A stretch of DNA of 64,000 nucleotides from Nymphaea colorata. Taxonomy: Eukaryota; Streptophyta; Magnoliopsida; Nymphaeales; Nymphaeaceae. Below are positions 47,461 to 58,270 of this stretch, piece by piece (position 1 is the first letter of the stretch; the number at the start of each line of letters is the position of its first letter). The stretch spans positions 310,001-374,000 of the forward strand of contig NW_022204508.1 of the NCBI RefSeq assembly GCF_008831285.2, read 5' to 3'. Below the pieces are notes generated by a model that searched no databases, was not told where the DNA came from, and saw nothing but the letters and a program-made list of their open reading frames with translations. The position numbers were made by a program, and so were the translations under genes.

Positions 47461-48039
47461 GACACAAGAAGTCAAAAGACCATGAAAGCATGGAGGGAGA
47501 CAGATGCAAGACAATGCAAAGGAAGACATCTCAGTGATAGCTGTGGGAGAGAGAGAGAGATCTTTTGTTTTGTTAACAAATCATTCTTTTTGTTTACCAT
47601 TCCAATGTTCAGCCGCTGAAGATTTGATATTTTATTTTTATTTTTAGTTCTGAAATGTCTAAGGTGGCAGCTTAATGGTTCAGTTTTATTCTTTTCCTTG
47701 TTTTCTTTTCAATGGAAAACATGACTAACACTTCAAAAAGCAATAAGTTTTGCTCATGGGAGGAATGCATCAATATAAGTTGTGGCCACAATTTGATGAG
47801 CAAGAGAATCCGAAGGTTAAACTTTCCATTGTTTTTAGGGTCTCTACACTTCAATAAGTTAAAAAGGTACAGAAGGTTGCATGGCAATCACCACCAGCAA
47901 GGCATATGATATTGAAGTAATGGTCAAAGCCCTGTCAGAGCATATACTTCATGTGTCTTCGCACCTCCCTCTAGCCAAGTCAATCACTACTTGCCAACTG
48001 GCATGAATATGTTATTTGGCAACCTCATGATTCAGGCCT
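47461..48039. other. Intergenic, no supported gene
   Basis: A frame of 65 codons at 47712-47909 has no recognised domain. The block 47590-47680 resembles 26020-26110. Confidence 0.4.
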
Positions 48040-48243
48040 TCTACCAGGGGCGAAGCCAAGGGAGATGGCCCACAGGGGTTCTGCCCAACCCCTTAATTTT
48101 TTCTTTTAAATTTATATGTAAATTTTATAAAATTTTACTTGTCTTGTGTAAAAATTTGAAAAATGATATTTCAGCCCCTATCAAAATTCAGAAACTTTAA
48201 TTCAGCCCCCCCTTATGAAATTTTTTTGACTCTGCCGCTACCT
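48040..48243. mobile_element. Short element with GGGGCGAAGCCAAGG start
   Basis: It begins CCAGGGGCGAAGCCAAGGGA and ends TTTTGACTCTGCCGCTAC, with an AT-rich core. The ends form an imperfect inverted pair (GGGGCGAAGCCAA / TTGACTCTGCCGC). It is the best preserved of three copies in this window. Confidence 0.55.
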
Positions 48244-49639
48244 TCTACCATGGATTATGCGAGAAGACGTGCACCGTTAGGTCCCAGACAGCATCATACT
48301 TCGGACCTGGATGGTGAGAGGCCCACTCGTTGGGCCTAGAGAAGAAGACCCATTTTAAGTGGAGTGGGTTGATGTTGTCCCGGCTTGACCTGCATTTGTC
48401 TCTCTACCCTTGAACCGGCTTCTACCTGCCACACTTGACAAGAGCCATCATACACATTCAAGGAGGCTATCTCATGGTCCAGATCTCAGTGTGGGCCCAC
48501 ACCCTACTCAACCTTTGCCAGCACCCACTTATTGTAGCATGTCTCTCTGCCTCAAGAAGAAGTTAACCTTGCCAGACCAGTGCCCAACTCTAGCAACAAG
48601 GCTTGGACACGGTACACAGTAAAAGAAAGAAGTACATTTTGATAATTTATTAAAAAAATGTCCTCTATAGTCTTTTTACTTTTTTTATTTTCAATATTGT
48701 CTTTACAAATAATTTTCCTTTTCAATGTGAACTAAGGGTATTTTCATCATTAAACCGGACTGGCACACAAAAATTCATCCACCATATGGTAGATATAACC
48801 AGGCTTGCAATAGGTAGCATCAAAGACTCCGTTGAAATGATTTTGTTGTTTCCTAGATTTAATGACTAGATCATTTGCCTATAACTATGACTGATAAATG
48901 TAAGGATAGAAGTGATGTTCCAAACAAAGCCTAAGATAGCTAGTCGAATAGAGTGGTTAAGGTCCTGGGGTGGTGCAACCCGGTGGGTTCTTTGGCCTTC
49001 TCTTTGTTGCCTTGTTTGGATGGAATGAAACTTAAGGAAGTGATTAATGGATGGAAGGCCAAGAAAGGAAAGGAATTGAAAGAAAATTGGTAGGGAAAGA
49101 AAAGAAAAGGAGAAGAAAATGAAAAAGATTATTATAAAAGCTTGTTTCGATATAAAAGAAAGGGAAAGAGATAATTTAAATTGATTTACAATAACGTCCT
49201 TAACACTTGAACTTATTATCTAACTAAAAATATTTGATTAGATGACCCGATTCAATAGTACTACATGTCTATCTCTAAAAAAAATAACAACATTGTACTT
49301 ATGTTAATTTTTTTATTTAATAAAAAGTAACCAAATTAAATACTCGATGGTACTTAGCTAGAAAATTCATGGGTTCTTTCTTATACTTAATTTTTTTAAC
49401 ATTCTTTTAAATTTTTTTAACGTTACCGACTGGAACAGATTAGAAATGGGTGCTTCTACATGTGCATTCATTACTATTGCCATCTTCCCCGGTTTCGCGA
49501 AGAAAGGCAAAGAGACAAATGTAGAAACCAGGTGGCTCACACTGTCGACTGGTAAACTTCAGTTCTACGAAATTGGTGGAGAGTACATAACCTGCCCACT
49601 TTTTTTTTTCAAAACAAAGAAATTTATTTACCCCATCGA
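48244..49639. other. Intergenic, no gene seen
   Basis: 49010-49170 holds the GTTTGGATGG / GGAAAGGAA-type repeat also seen at 18103-18330. Other frames are unsupported. Confidence 0.45.
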
Positions 49640-49940
49640 AGTTGTGATCTGACCAATGACTAGAAGCACAACTTGTCCGAGCCACAAGGGAAGGCCCAGC
49701 TAGGCCCACAGGTAGCTATCAACCTCCTTGCCAAACTTATGGGACTCGTACTAATGCAGTTCAGCTGTTGTCTTTCAACAAACCCTGTTTGACAGAACCA
49801 TGAGCTCAGTACTAGGTGTGAAAGGTCTCTCTAACAACAGCAACAGAGCAAGATCAAGTGGCACTAGCCAGGTAAGGTTAACTATTTGCTATCATGTTGG
49901 TTTAAAAGAAGAAATCCAACATTTTTCCTGTGGCTTATAT

Positions 49941-49973
<33 letters not shown>

Positions 49974-50319
49974 GCAGTAGAATTCGTCTGCTATCTTGAT
50001 AAGTGTGTGAAGGGAGTGGGATAGTTGGGTCAGATGCTGCTGATTTTGGCCCAGAAGTTTATCTTCATCAAATTTAAGTGTTTTTTATTTTTGACGAGTC
50101 GATTTCTTTCTTTTCATTTTTGTCCACTTGTGTGCCGCTCAGCGTACCTTCTTTAGATGCCTCGTATTTTAGCTTCTTTTTTTCTCCAAACTGTGATTAG
50201 TTTTTCTAAATAAATTATTTGATTTAAATTTTTAATGATGTCTCAGCATTAATTATTTTGCTCGCTTTACATCATTAAAAAATCAAATGCCAATATTTTA
50301 AAACACAGTGTTATAGGAG

Positions 50320-50330
<11 letters not shown>
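49640..50330. repeat. Direct repeat left of NLR-E (copy of 54630-55360)
   Basis: Shared landmarks in the same order: GTGATCTGACCAATGACTAG, GATCAAGTGGCACTAGCCA, CTTTTCATTTTTGTC, TTTAGATGCCTC, AATTTTTAATGATGTCTCAG and GTTATAGGAGAAATTA. It overlaps the flank shared in inverted form with NLR-A. Confidence 0.8.
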
Positions 50331-50378
<48 letters not shown>

Positions 50379-51319
50379 ATTTTATTGCAGTCAAATCATG
50401 TCAGGTTAAGTATGTTCTTTTCTTTTAATTTCATTACTGTCAAGCGAAGCTGCGCCAAACATGGGCTTGGATCTTGATGGCTGGGGTGAGCCAGGCTTGA
50501 GACTTGATGGCTGGACCGAGCCCAGGTCATACATTCACATGCTGTTATTGAACTTTTGCCAATCAAGTAAATTGCTGAGAAACAGGTGACCCAGGAGGGC
50601 CTGCTTCCTTATAAAACAACCGATACCAAAAGCCTCATATGGACTTCTTGGTGTGATTTCTTAGAATCTTACACTTTGCAAAAATTTTATAATTTCAATG
50701 CTTTCAAATATCCACTTGAATTAAAAAGACACACTATAAAATGCATGATTTATAAATTATTCGACTATAAGTAGTTTCCATATATTTTTTTCAAATGTAC
50801 GCAGGTTTTTCAGATTTTGGGTATGTGTTTTAAATTTGTGAAGATGATTAAATGCATATTAATGACATAAATATGAAAAACAAAACTTTGAAGATCGCTC
50901 AAATAATGGCCAGCTTGGGATTTTATCGTATCAGCTAATTAATCGGGGCCTTTGTGCATCAATTGATGGATATAAAACAAAATAATATTTGAAATTGTTT
51001 TTTAAAATTTTCGTAAAGGAAAAAGGTATTTTTTATCTGTATCGATTCAAGCCAAAGGACATTGCCTTCTGTCTGACCTAAACAGCATCGCATTTATCAT
51101 TTATACAAGGTACGTGCTGGTATTCACATAATTGATTTTTGTTTTCAATTACGAAAAAAAATCAAATGAGAGAGATGGTCATCAATTTGAGCAAGTTTAA
51201 AACAGCTGGACAAGACTCTGTTGATGCATAAATTAAACAAGAGCGGCAACGAAATGACAACACACATATTTAACCAAGATAATTAATTACAATTTGTCAC
51301 TGATTTTCAGTAACATTAT
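49735..51319. repeat. 3' flank of NLR-E; inverted copy of 2421-4040
   Basis: Read in reverse, this follows the NLR-A flank from just past its stop codon to about 1.6 kb beyond. Matching blocks include GGCCTTTGTGCATCAATTGA, AAGGACATTGCCTTCT, CAAGTAAATTGCTGAGAAAC and GTTTGACAGAACCATGAGCT. A long (TA)n palindrome (50324-50380) is present here and not in the A copy. Confidence 0.8.
50324..50380. repeat. Long (AT)n palindrome
   Basis: About 57 bp of alternating A and T with one phase break near its centre (ATATTATAT), so either strand can fold into a long hairpin. Confidence 0.9.
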
Positions 51320-54300
51320 CTATACACGTGTAATCTTTCCCCTAAAACGGTCGCTTAACTCCTGCAGCAGATGGAGTGCTGGACATGAGATAATTGTCAA
51401 CATTTCAAGCTTGGAGAGGCAGGTGATCCGTTCCTGTGCATCCGTGGGACATGTTGTTTCATTTTGTTGTGGATTAATATTATTGACGTCCACCAGAGAC
51501 TTCAGATTGGGTAACTTAGAAAGCCATAGTCTTCTCAGTTTGGGGAGGCATTGCCAGTGGCCTCCCAAGCAGATGTCCTCAGAGAAAGAGTATAGTTACA
51601 ATGTCTCCAGTTGGGAGAGACCCCACACCCACTGAGGCACCCCATTGCCACTTCCATACACATGCAACGTCTCCAATTAAGGCAAGTCACCAAGTGTTGA
51701 GCCCATCACAGTCAGAAATATTCAAGGACTTCAACAAAGGCATGCTCAGCAATGCACACAATGTTGGGCATTCTCTGACCTGCAAATTTTCCAATGATTT
51801 AATTCCTATCACAGTTGCCAGCAATGGGCAACGTTCCAGGCATAGTGTCCGCAGGTCCACATAGTTGGTGTCCAAATACCACACTGGCCTATCTCTTTCA
51901 TAATCACAAATTGCCAACCTCTCTATACCATGTGGAGGTTCCAAAGCCTCCAGAAAACCCCTCTCTTCAGAAGCACTACCCACTCTGTCATCATCTCCCA
52001 CCTTGAAGTACAATTCCACACCATTCAGTTCATGCCTCTCCTTGAGATGTACCTTCTTTGCATCGATCACTTTCACCCTTCCTCCCCGCAAACCTTCAAT
52101 GGACAATTCCCCCTTTAGTTTGTTCAAGTCTTTTAGTTCATTAATATTTCAACCTCTTGTCTTCCCTTTGTCATCGCATACCATAAACCTATGCAAGGTC
52201 TGTAAATTGGTAAGCTTCCCCAAGCCTTCAGCTACAAATTCCAAACACTTTGTTCCTTTCAGCCCAAGATACCTCAAGTTGCACAGTTCGCCCATTTCCT
52301 TGGGCAACTCTTCAATATCATTATGACTTAAATCCAATGTTTGCAAGTTACGGAGCCTGCCGATTGAACTGGGCAAGGGTCTCACTTTAGAATAGCTGAG
52401 ATCGATATATTTTAGAAGTGAAAGGTCTTCAATGGACTTTGGCAACTCATGAATATCCTGACATGCCCTCAATGACAACACCCTCAACCACTTGAAATTG
52501 GTTATGTGTTTAATATAAAACAGAGGCAAGTGTAACTTGGAACCGGAACCGGAATCCGATTTTAAGTATATAATATAAGGCAGAGGGAAGTCTGACTTGG
52601 AATCAGCCAACAATGTGCACACCTTATTTGCTGTTTCCAAGGCATTAGGCTTGTGTCCCTCTGCATCATCGTGTACACTAAGTAATGACTTATGGTGGGT
52701 GTGCTCAGTAGCGGAGGCATGGCTATATTCCGTTCCATCTATATATAAGGCAAGGTCATGCAAAATGTTATGCAACGTGAGATGAGTGCCCTCATAACCA
52801 TATCCACGCGCCTTTTCAAACAAGCATCGGTTCATCAGATCATCAATGTATTGGTTTGCTGTCATTTCCACATCTATGCCTTCCTTTTCCTCTATCAATT
52901 CATGCACCAACCATTGCCAGATCAATCTCTCCCTTTCAATCTTATAATCCTTTGGATAAATGCAGCAATACACAAAACAGCTCTTTAAATAATGCAGCAA
53001 CTCATCATAGCTCAGCATGAGACCTGAAAGAACTTTGCCACCGATTTCAGCTGCAGGCATCTCCCATTCCCATATCTTACTACCCTCCACGAATTTCCAG
53101 TCTTTTGTATGCATTTCTTGGTACGCATCATCGACCCTACCGTCTTAATCACAAGCAGCAACCCACCACACTTCCTTACTATTCTCTCTCCAACATCTCT
53201 GATCCTATGCAGCACCAAATCTTCTTCTGTTTGGTTTGCCTCCTTTAGAAACAACTCCCAGCTTTGGTCAAAACTAAATTCTGGTAATTCATGGACATAA
53301 GAAGCACACATCCCTTTCGATACATTTTTCTTTCTACTGGTAATCAAAATATTGCTCCCCATTGCACCCGCCATCAATGTTCCCTCTACCTCTTCCTCCC
53401 ACCATTCTAGTTCCCACACATCATCTAGGACCAACAAAAATTTTCCTTTAAGAGCTCATTCTGTAATTGTGTGCACAACTCACTCATGGAACAATAAGGG
53501 TTTTCTCTAGATCCCTTGCACACTTCCCTTAGTATCTGCCGCACCAAAACCTTACGGTTTCGCCTCTCCGAAACACAAACCCACCATCTACATTTTCCAA
53601 AATGTTCTTTGACTTCTTTAAAGACCATTTTTGCAAGAGTTGTTTTGCCGATTCCACCTTTTCCTACAATAGAAATAATAGAAATACCACCCTTCTGTGC
53701 CTTACTACTTTGTATAGAGTCATTCGACCAGAGCTTTTCTACTATCACCTTTTTATCATCCTCCCTCCCTGTAGGTGGTTGTACACCCATGTGATGGGTT
53801 GTCTCTCGGGGGTTGTCATGTTCACCACGAACAGGACCCTCACTACCAATATCTCTTGGTGTTATTCCGAGCACATCCGCCATTATCTTATTTTTTTCTA
53901 TTTTATCAAGCTTTTGGCTGATATTTTTAATATCAATTGCAAGGTTGTAGGAAGCAGATACATGTTCCTTAAAGCAAGAGCACAGAATGGTCCAGGGCTT
54001 CCTTACCTTGTTCCATGAAGTTATAGAATGCTTGTCCCTTTTGCAAATTTCAATTGTGCTTTGGTATCCTTCGATGATGTCCTGGGCATCATAGAAAATA
54101 TCCTTCAGCTCTCTCTCCAGATCTCTGTTGCGCTCATTGCTGAAAAAGGGCTTGTGATCTGTGACTTTGAGGGCCTTCCCAAAGTATCTCAGCTTCTGCT
54201 GGAGCACCTCGAGATCGTCTTTGGCATTCAAGATGAGGTCCACCTTTTCTTTCAACAAGCTGGTTACATCCCCCAACAGAATAGAAACAGGTGTTTACAC

Positions 54301-54324
54301 AAGGGTGTTGATTACTGTTGTCAT
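51320..54324 (-). pseudogene. NLR-E: nearly full-length CNL gene with several disabling changes
   Basis: Probable start ATG at 54324, but codon 10 is TAA (54295-54297) and no in-frame ATG follows nearby. Rx_N-type coiled coil follows (ELKDIFYDAQDIIEGY, near 54070), then NB-ARC with an intact P-loop GKGGIGKTT (53639-53666), kinase-2 LLVLDDVWE (near 53410-53435), RNBS-B NILITSRK, a GGLLLVIK version of GLPL, RNBS-D YCCIYPKDYKIE (near 52950) and LHN in place of MHD (near 52775). LRRs run from LRVLSLRACQD (near 52480). Single missing As in A-runs shift the frame near 53437 and 53115. TGA replaces a Cys codon near 52147. An LRR block is deleted between GDLP and GVPQWVWGLSQLE near 51665. The end is TAG at 51320. 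The span (about 1,000 codons) fits a normal CNL. The rest of the family is worse. Confidence 0.9.
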
Positions 54325-54629
54325 CTCCTCCTCTGTTTTTTTCTTGGTGGAAGAAAGACCTAGCAGAGGAAGAGAACTAGAAATCTGAAAATGGAAGAAG
54401 AGGAAGATGAAGGAATGCCAAACGAATTTAGGTCTGCCATTGCTTAAATCTGAAAATGGAAGGAGAAGGAAGACGAAGGAAGTGCTCTACAGGCTGGCAA
54501 GGTCCATGATTCCTGAACCACAAAGTTCTACATCACCAACACTTCCTCTTCCTCACGTTTGTCTGATTTTTCATTGTATTATGTAAAAAGCTTGGATGCA
54601 TGATTTCTTTTTCGAAATCCAAAATTTTA
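54325..54629. promoter_or_regulatory. 5' flank of NLR-E with a 65-bp imperfect tandem repeat
   Basis: AAATCTGAAAATGGAAG at 54381 recurs at 54446, followed each time by a GAAGA/GAAGG-rich stretch. This should be the promoter or 5' leader side of NLR-E. I see no clear TATA box, so no promoter is claimed with confidence. Confidence 0.3.
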
Positions 54630-55360
54630 TTTAGCCCATCCTAGTTTTGTGATCTGACCATTGACTAGAAGTACAACTTGTTCGTGCCATCATCCTTGCA
54701 GAAGTGGTGGTGCTGTTGCAACTTGCACGTCACCCACTCTGGGTGGGGGGATGTGAAAGGTCTCCCTAACAATAGCAAGAGTGAATGATCAAGTGGCACT
54801 AGCCACAAGTTGGCTCAGACCAATTAGATAGCGAGGGCTAGGTGTTGTTACTAGTCTTTTCAGCTATTTCCTTTCAAGTGGGCTTTCTTGATTTCTCCAA
54901 AAGGCTGCAGTTGACGGTTTAAAGCAAGTGATGCAAGAAGCAAAATCCAACAATAACTCCAAAAATAAAAAATCGTTCTTCCATCAGAAAAATAAACATT
55001 ATAGGCTAAGTGCATTCATGGAGAGGTATGTAAGTGAATAGAATTTGAAAATGAAGACAAAGTCAATTTTTTTTCTTTTCATTTTTGTCATACCTTTGTC
55101 CACTTGCGTGTGGTTCAGCCTACAATCTTTAGATGCCTCATATTTTCTTTTCCTCTTAAAATCCCAATAGAGTTATCAAGAACAAATTGATATTTGCCCC
55201 TTTGCTTTTTTTTCAGACGGTCATTCATTTTCTTAAGAAATTATTTGTTTTAAATTTTTAATGTTGTCTCAGCATTAATTATTTTTCTCAACTTTAAAAT
55301 GTTAAAAAAATCAAATACCATTAATTTAAAAAATATGTCAGTGTTATAAGAGAAATTAGA
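54630..55360. repeat. Direct repeat right of NLR-E (copy of 49640-50330)
   Basis: It contains GTGATCTGACCATTGACTAG, GATCAAGTGGCACTAGCCA, TTTCTTGATTTCTCC, TTTAGATGCCTCATATTTTC and AATGTTGTCTCAGCATTAAT. It also retains the TTTCTTGATTT/AAGCAAAATCCAAC part seen (inverted) in the NLR-A flank near 3800. The copies are about 4,990 bp apart, one gene-plus-spacer unit. Confidence 0.8.
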
Positions 55361-55825
55361 ATATAATGTACATGATGGGTATTATTGAATCTCCCAAATG
55401 AGAATGTAAATCAAGTTGCTAAGAGATCAGTGAGTCCATATGGTCTCTTATTCGTCTAATATGTAGTTTATAACTAGAATATTTCTTCTCCTTTTCTTCT
55501 TCTTACAACAGAATCTAACTAGATCAATCTAAATTTGATTCCACAAAGTAGAATAGCTAAATTGCATTTGATGTCTGTTTGTAATAATCCTATACAAAAT
55601 TGACCATTTGCAATTCATTATGTCCTCACGTATGGAGAAAGCCCCAAGAGGTGTAGCGTAGTCGGTCGAACCAATGAATGTTCACTGTTAGTTCATTTAT
55701 TATGAGTACTACTGCTAGAGACTGCAAAAGGTAGACGTATGACACTTTAGTTGACATGTGTACTGCTCTCCACCGAAGACTGGGTTTGAAGAAAAAAGAA
55801 AGGGGCTTCGGCCGTTTAAGGATAT
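55361..55825. other. Intergenic, no gene seen
   Basis: AT-rich. A segment near 55648-55670 (GTGTAGCGTAGTCGGTCGAAC) faintly recalls a tRNA-like or SINE head but lacks a full box A/box B pair. Confidence 0.35.
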
Positions 55826-56454
55826 TCATATAAACTAAAGCAAAAAACACAGTTGTGAAATGAATTTAATCCAAACCACCAATCAGTTAAGAAAACACGG
55901 TGACAAGAACATCATTTTCATTATGATAGGCCAAGGGTATTCGTATAAACTAAAGAAAAAAAAGGCAGTTGTCATATGAATTTAATCCATAATATCCACC
56001 AGTAAAAGAGATAAAGTGACGAGAACATCATTTTCTTTACGATAGACAAAGGGTGTTTGCAAAAACTAAAGCAAAAAAAGACAGTCATGAAATGAATTTA
56101 ATCCGAAGCATCCAGCAGTCAAAAAGATAGTGATAAGAGAATAATTTTATTTACGATAGACCCAAAAGAATGGCTGCAAGGTGCTTGAACTGGCATTAAG
56201 CACTAAGAGATTGTATTGCTCGTTCATTGAGGAAGAAGCCCCTTTAACCCTTCCCATAAACTAAAGAAAAAAAAAAGCAGTTGGGATTTGAATTTAATCC
56301 ATAATATCCACCAGTAAAAGATTTGATGCTTATCCCCTACAGGCTACTCTTTCGCCCATAGAAAGTGACCAATTCCAGAATCGGGCAAGATTGGGCATAC
56401 GCTGAAGGAACACATCATTGGTGAATACACAACTAAGATCAGTGCCACATTATG

Positions 56455-56488
<34 letters not shown>

Positions 56489-57900
56489 TACTATCTTTAA
56501 TTCAAAAAATATGGATATTATTTATAAGATATTTACTTGAATTGAATATAGGAATCTCAATTAGATTGAATATTTGTTATAAGCTAAGTTGGAATGTGGT
56601 AAAATGCAGACACATATGCTTAGTGGGTGCAACGGGTTCAGACGGTAAGTGCAAATGCAAATTTAAATTTGATTTTTTTTTATATATCTGATCGATTTAA
56701 GTGCTTGGATAACTGATTTAAATTTGACCTTTTATCGAATCACCAAGCTTTGGAATTGCTGAATCACAAACAGGAAGTCAGAACTTTTGAAATTGCTAGT
56801 TCAAAGCGTACCATGCTCCAACCTGTCAACATGCACGAAGTGGGCATCAATGAGCTAGGCAGTCCTTGAGTGGAAGACACTTAGAACATTTAAGTGGCAG
56901 AGGTAGTACAATGGGGCATTTTAGCATTATAGCCGAAATGATTTTGATTCAATGATGTTGATGGGTGCACTCAAAAACTCCCACTCACTCTAAAAATAAC
57001 AATCTGTTCATCATGGAGGGCCAACCCATTTGAAAATGGAGAATCAAATCTACCTGTCCATTAAAGAAAGGAGAAAAGAAAACGAAAAAAGGACACCATG
57101 CACATGGTTGCCCTTCTACCTTTTTCTTTTTTTAAGGAAACTAGACATCATGGCTCTTTGGTAGCCAACTCTTCAAGGAAGGAATCAACAGGCTCAATCT
57201 AAGAGGTGGCAAGAGCATCATTTTAATTAGGATAGACCAAGGCTATTCGTATAAACTAAAGCAAAAAAAAAGGCAGTTATGATATGAATTTAATCCATAA
57301 TATCCACCTGTAATAGACACAGTGATGAGAACATCATTTTGTTTACCATAGACAAAGGGTATTCGTACAAACTAGAGCAAAAAAAAGACAGTTATGAAAT
57401 GAATTTAATCCAAAGCATCCAGCAGTCAAAAAGACGGTGATAAGAGAATAATTTTATTTACGACAGACCCAAAAGAATGGCTGCAAGATGCTTGAACTGG
57501 CTTTAAGCACTAAAAGATTGCATTGCTCATTCATTGAGGAAGAAGCCCCTTTAACCCTTCTTTCTCAGCATCATTTTCATTAGGATAGGCCAAGGGTATT
57601 TGTATAAACTAAAGCAAAAAAGGGCAGTTGTGATATGAATCTAATCCATAATATCCACCAATAAAAGAGACAAAGTGACGAGAACATCATTTTCTTTACC
57701 ATAGACAAAGGGTATTCGTACAAACTAAAGCAAAAAAAAGGACAGTTATGAAATCAATTTAATCCAAAGCATCCAGCAGTCAAAAAGACAGTGATAAGAG
57801 AATAATTTTATTTATGATAGACCCAAAAGAATGGCTGTAAGGTGCTTGAACTGGCTTAAAACACCAAAAGATTGCATTACTCATTCACTGAGGAAGCCCC
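55826..57900. repeat. Array of about 115-bp monomers with higher-order arrangement
   Basis: At least eight copies of a monomer begin TATTCGTATAAACTAAAGCA, followed by GGCAGTTGTGATATGAATTT, AATCCATAATATCCACCAGT and AACATCATTTTCTTTACGAT. They start near 55826, 55938, 56053, 56262 (truncated), 57247, 57361, 57597 and 57712. Two subtypes alternate: A (CCATAATATCCACC) and B (CCAAAGCATCCAGCAGTC). B is followed by a 100-bp tail (GAATGGCTGCAAGGTGCTTG), so A+B+tail forms a repeat of about 350 bp. The copies are interrupted at 56340-57230 by unrelated sequence with a (TA)n run. Confidence 0.85.
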
Positions 57901-57909
57901 TTTAACACT

Positions 57910-57945
<36 letters not shown>

Positions 57946-58270
57946 CGTGTGTCTGTGTGTTCATTACATATGGTAACTTCAACTGATTTGGTGACATAGC
58001 CTCATTTTATTGCTGGAACATTGCCTAATTTCCATTTTTTGTTTGTGTATGCAATCTATGGAGAAAGTTTGCTCAGCTTAACAACAAATGCATGCCGTGA
58101 AGCAGCAACTGCAGTACTTTCTATCTATTTCTTCAAACTTCAATCTTCCATCTGACATTTCCTAGTTCCTGTTTTTTATGCTTTACTCTGTATGTGTCAA
58201 TATGCATGCATGCATGCATGCATCTGTGTATGTGTGTGTGAGAGAAAGAGAGAGAGAGAGACAGAGCGAG
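57901..58270. repeat. Microsatellites (CT)n(GT)n and (TGCA)n(GT)n(GA)n
   Basis: 57910-57962 is (CT)n followed by (GT)n; 58201-58263 is (TGCA)n followed by TGTG and GAGA runs. No gene lies between. Confidence 0.9.

Noticed and set aside
51294-54388. Plus-strand frames of 60-138 codons across NLR-E
   Set aside because: They are antisense to the CNL reading on the minus strand and carry no domain.
55826-57900. CRISPR-like regular repeats
   Set aside because: The monomers are long, adjacent and diverged with no unique spacers of constant length, in a plant nuclear setting; this is a tandem satellite.
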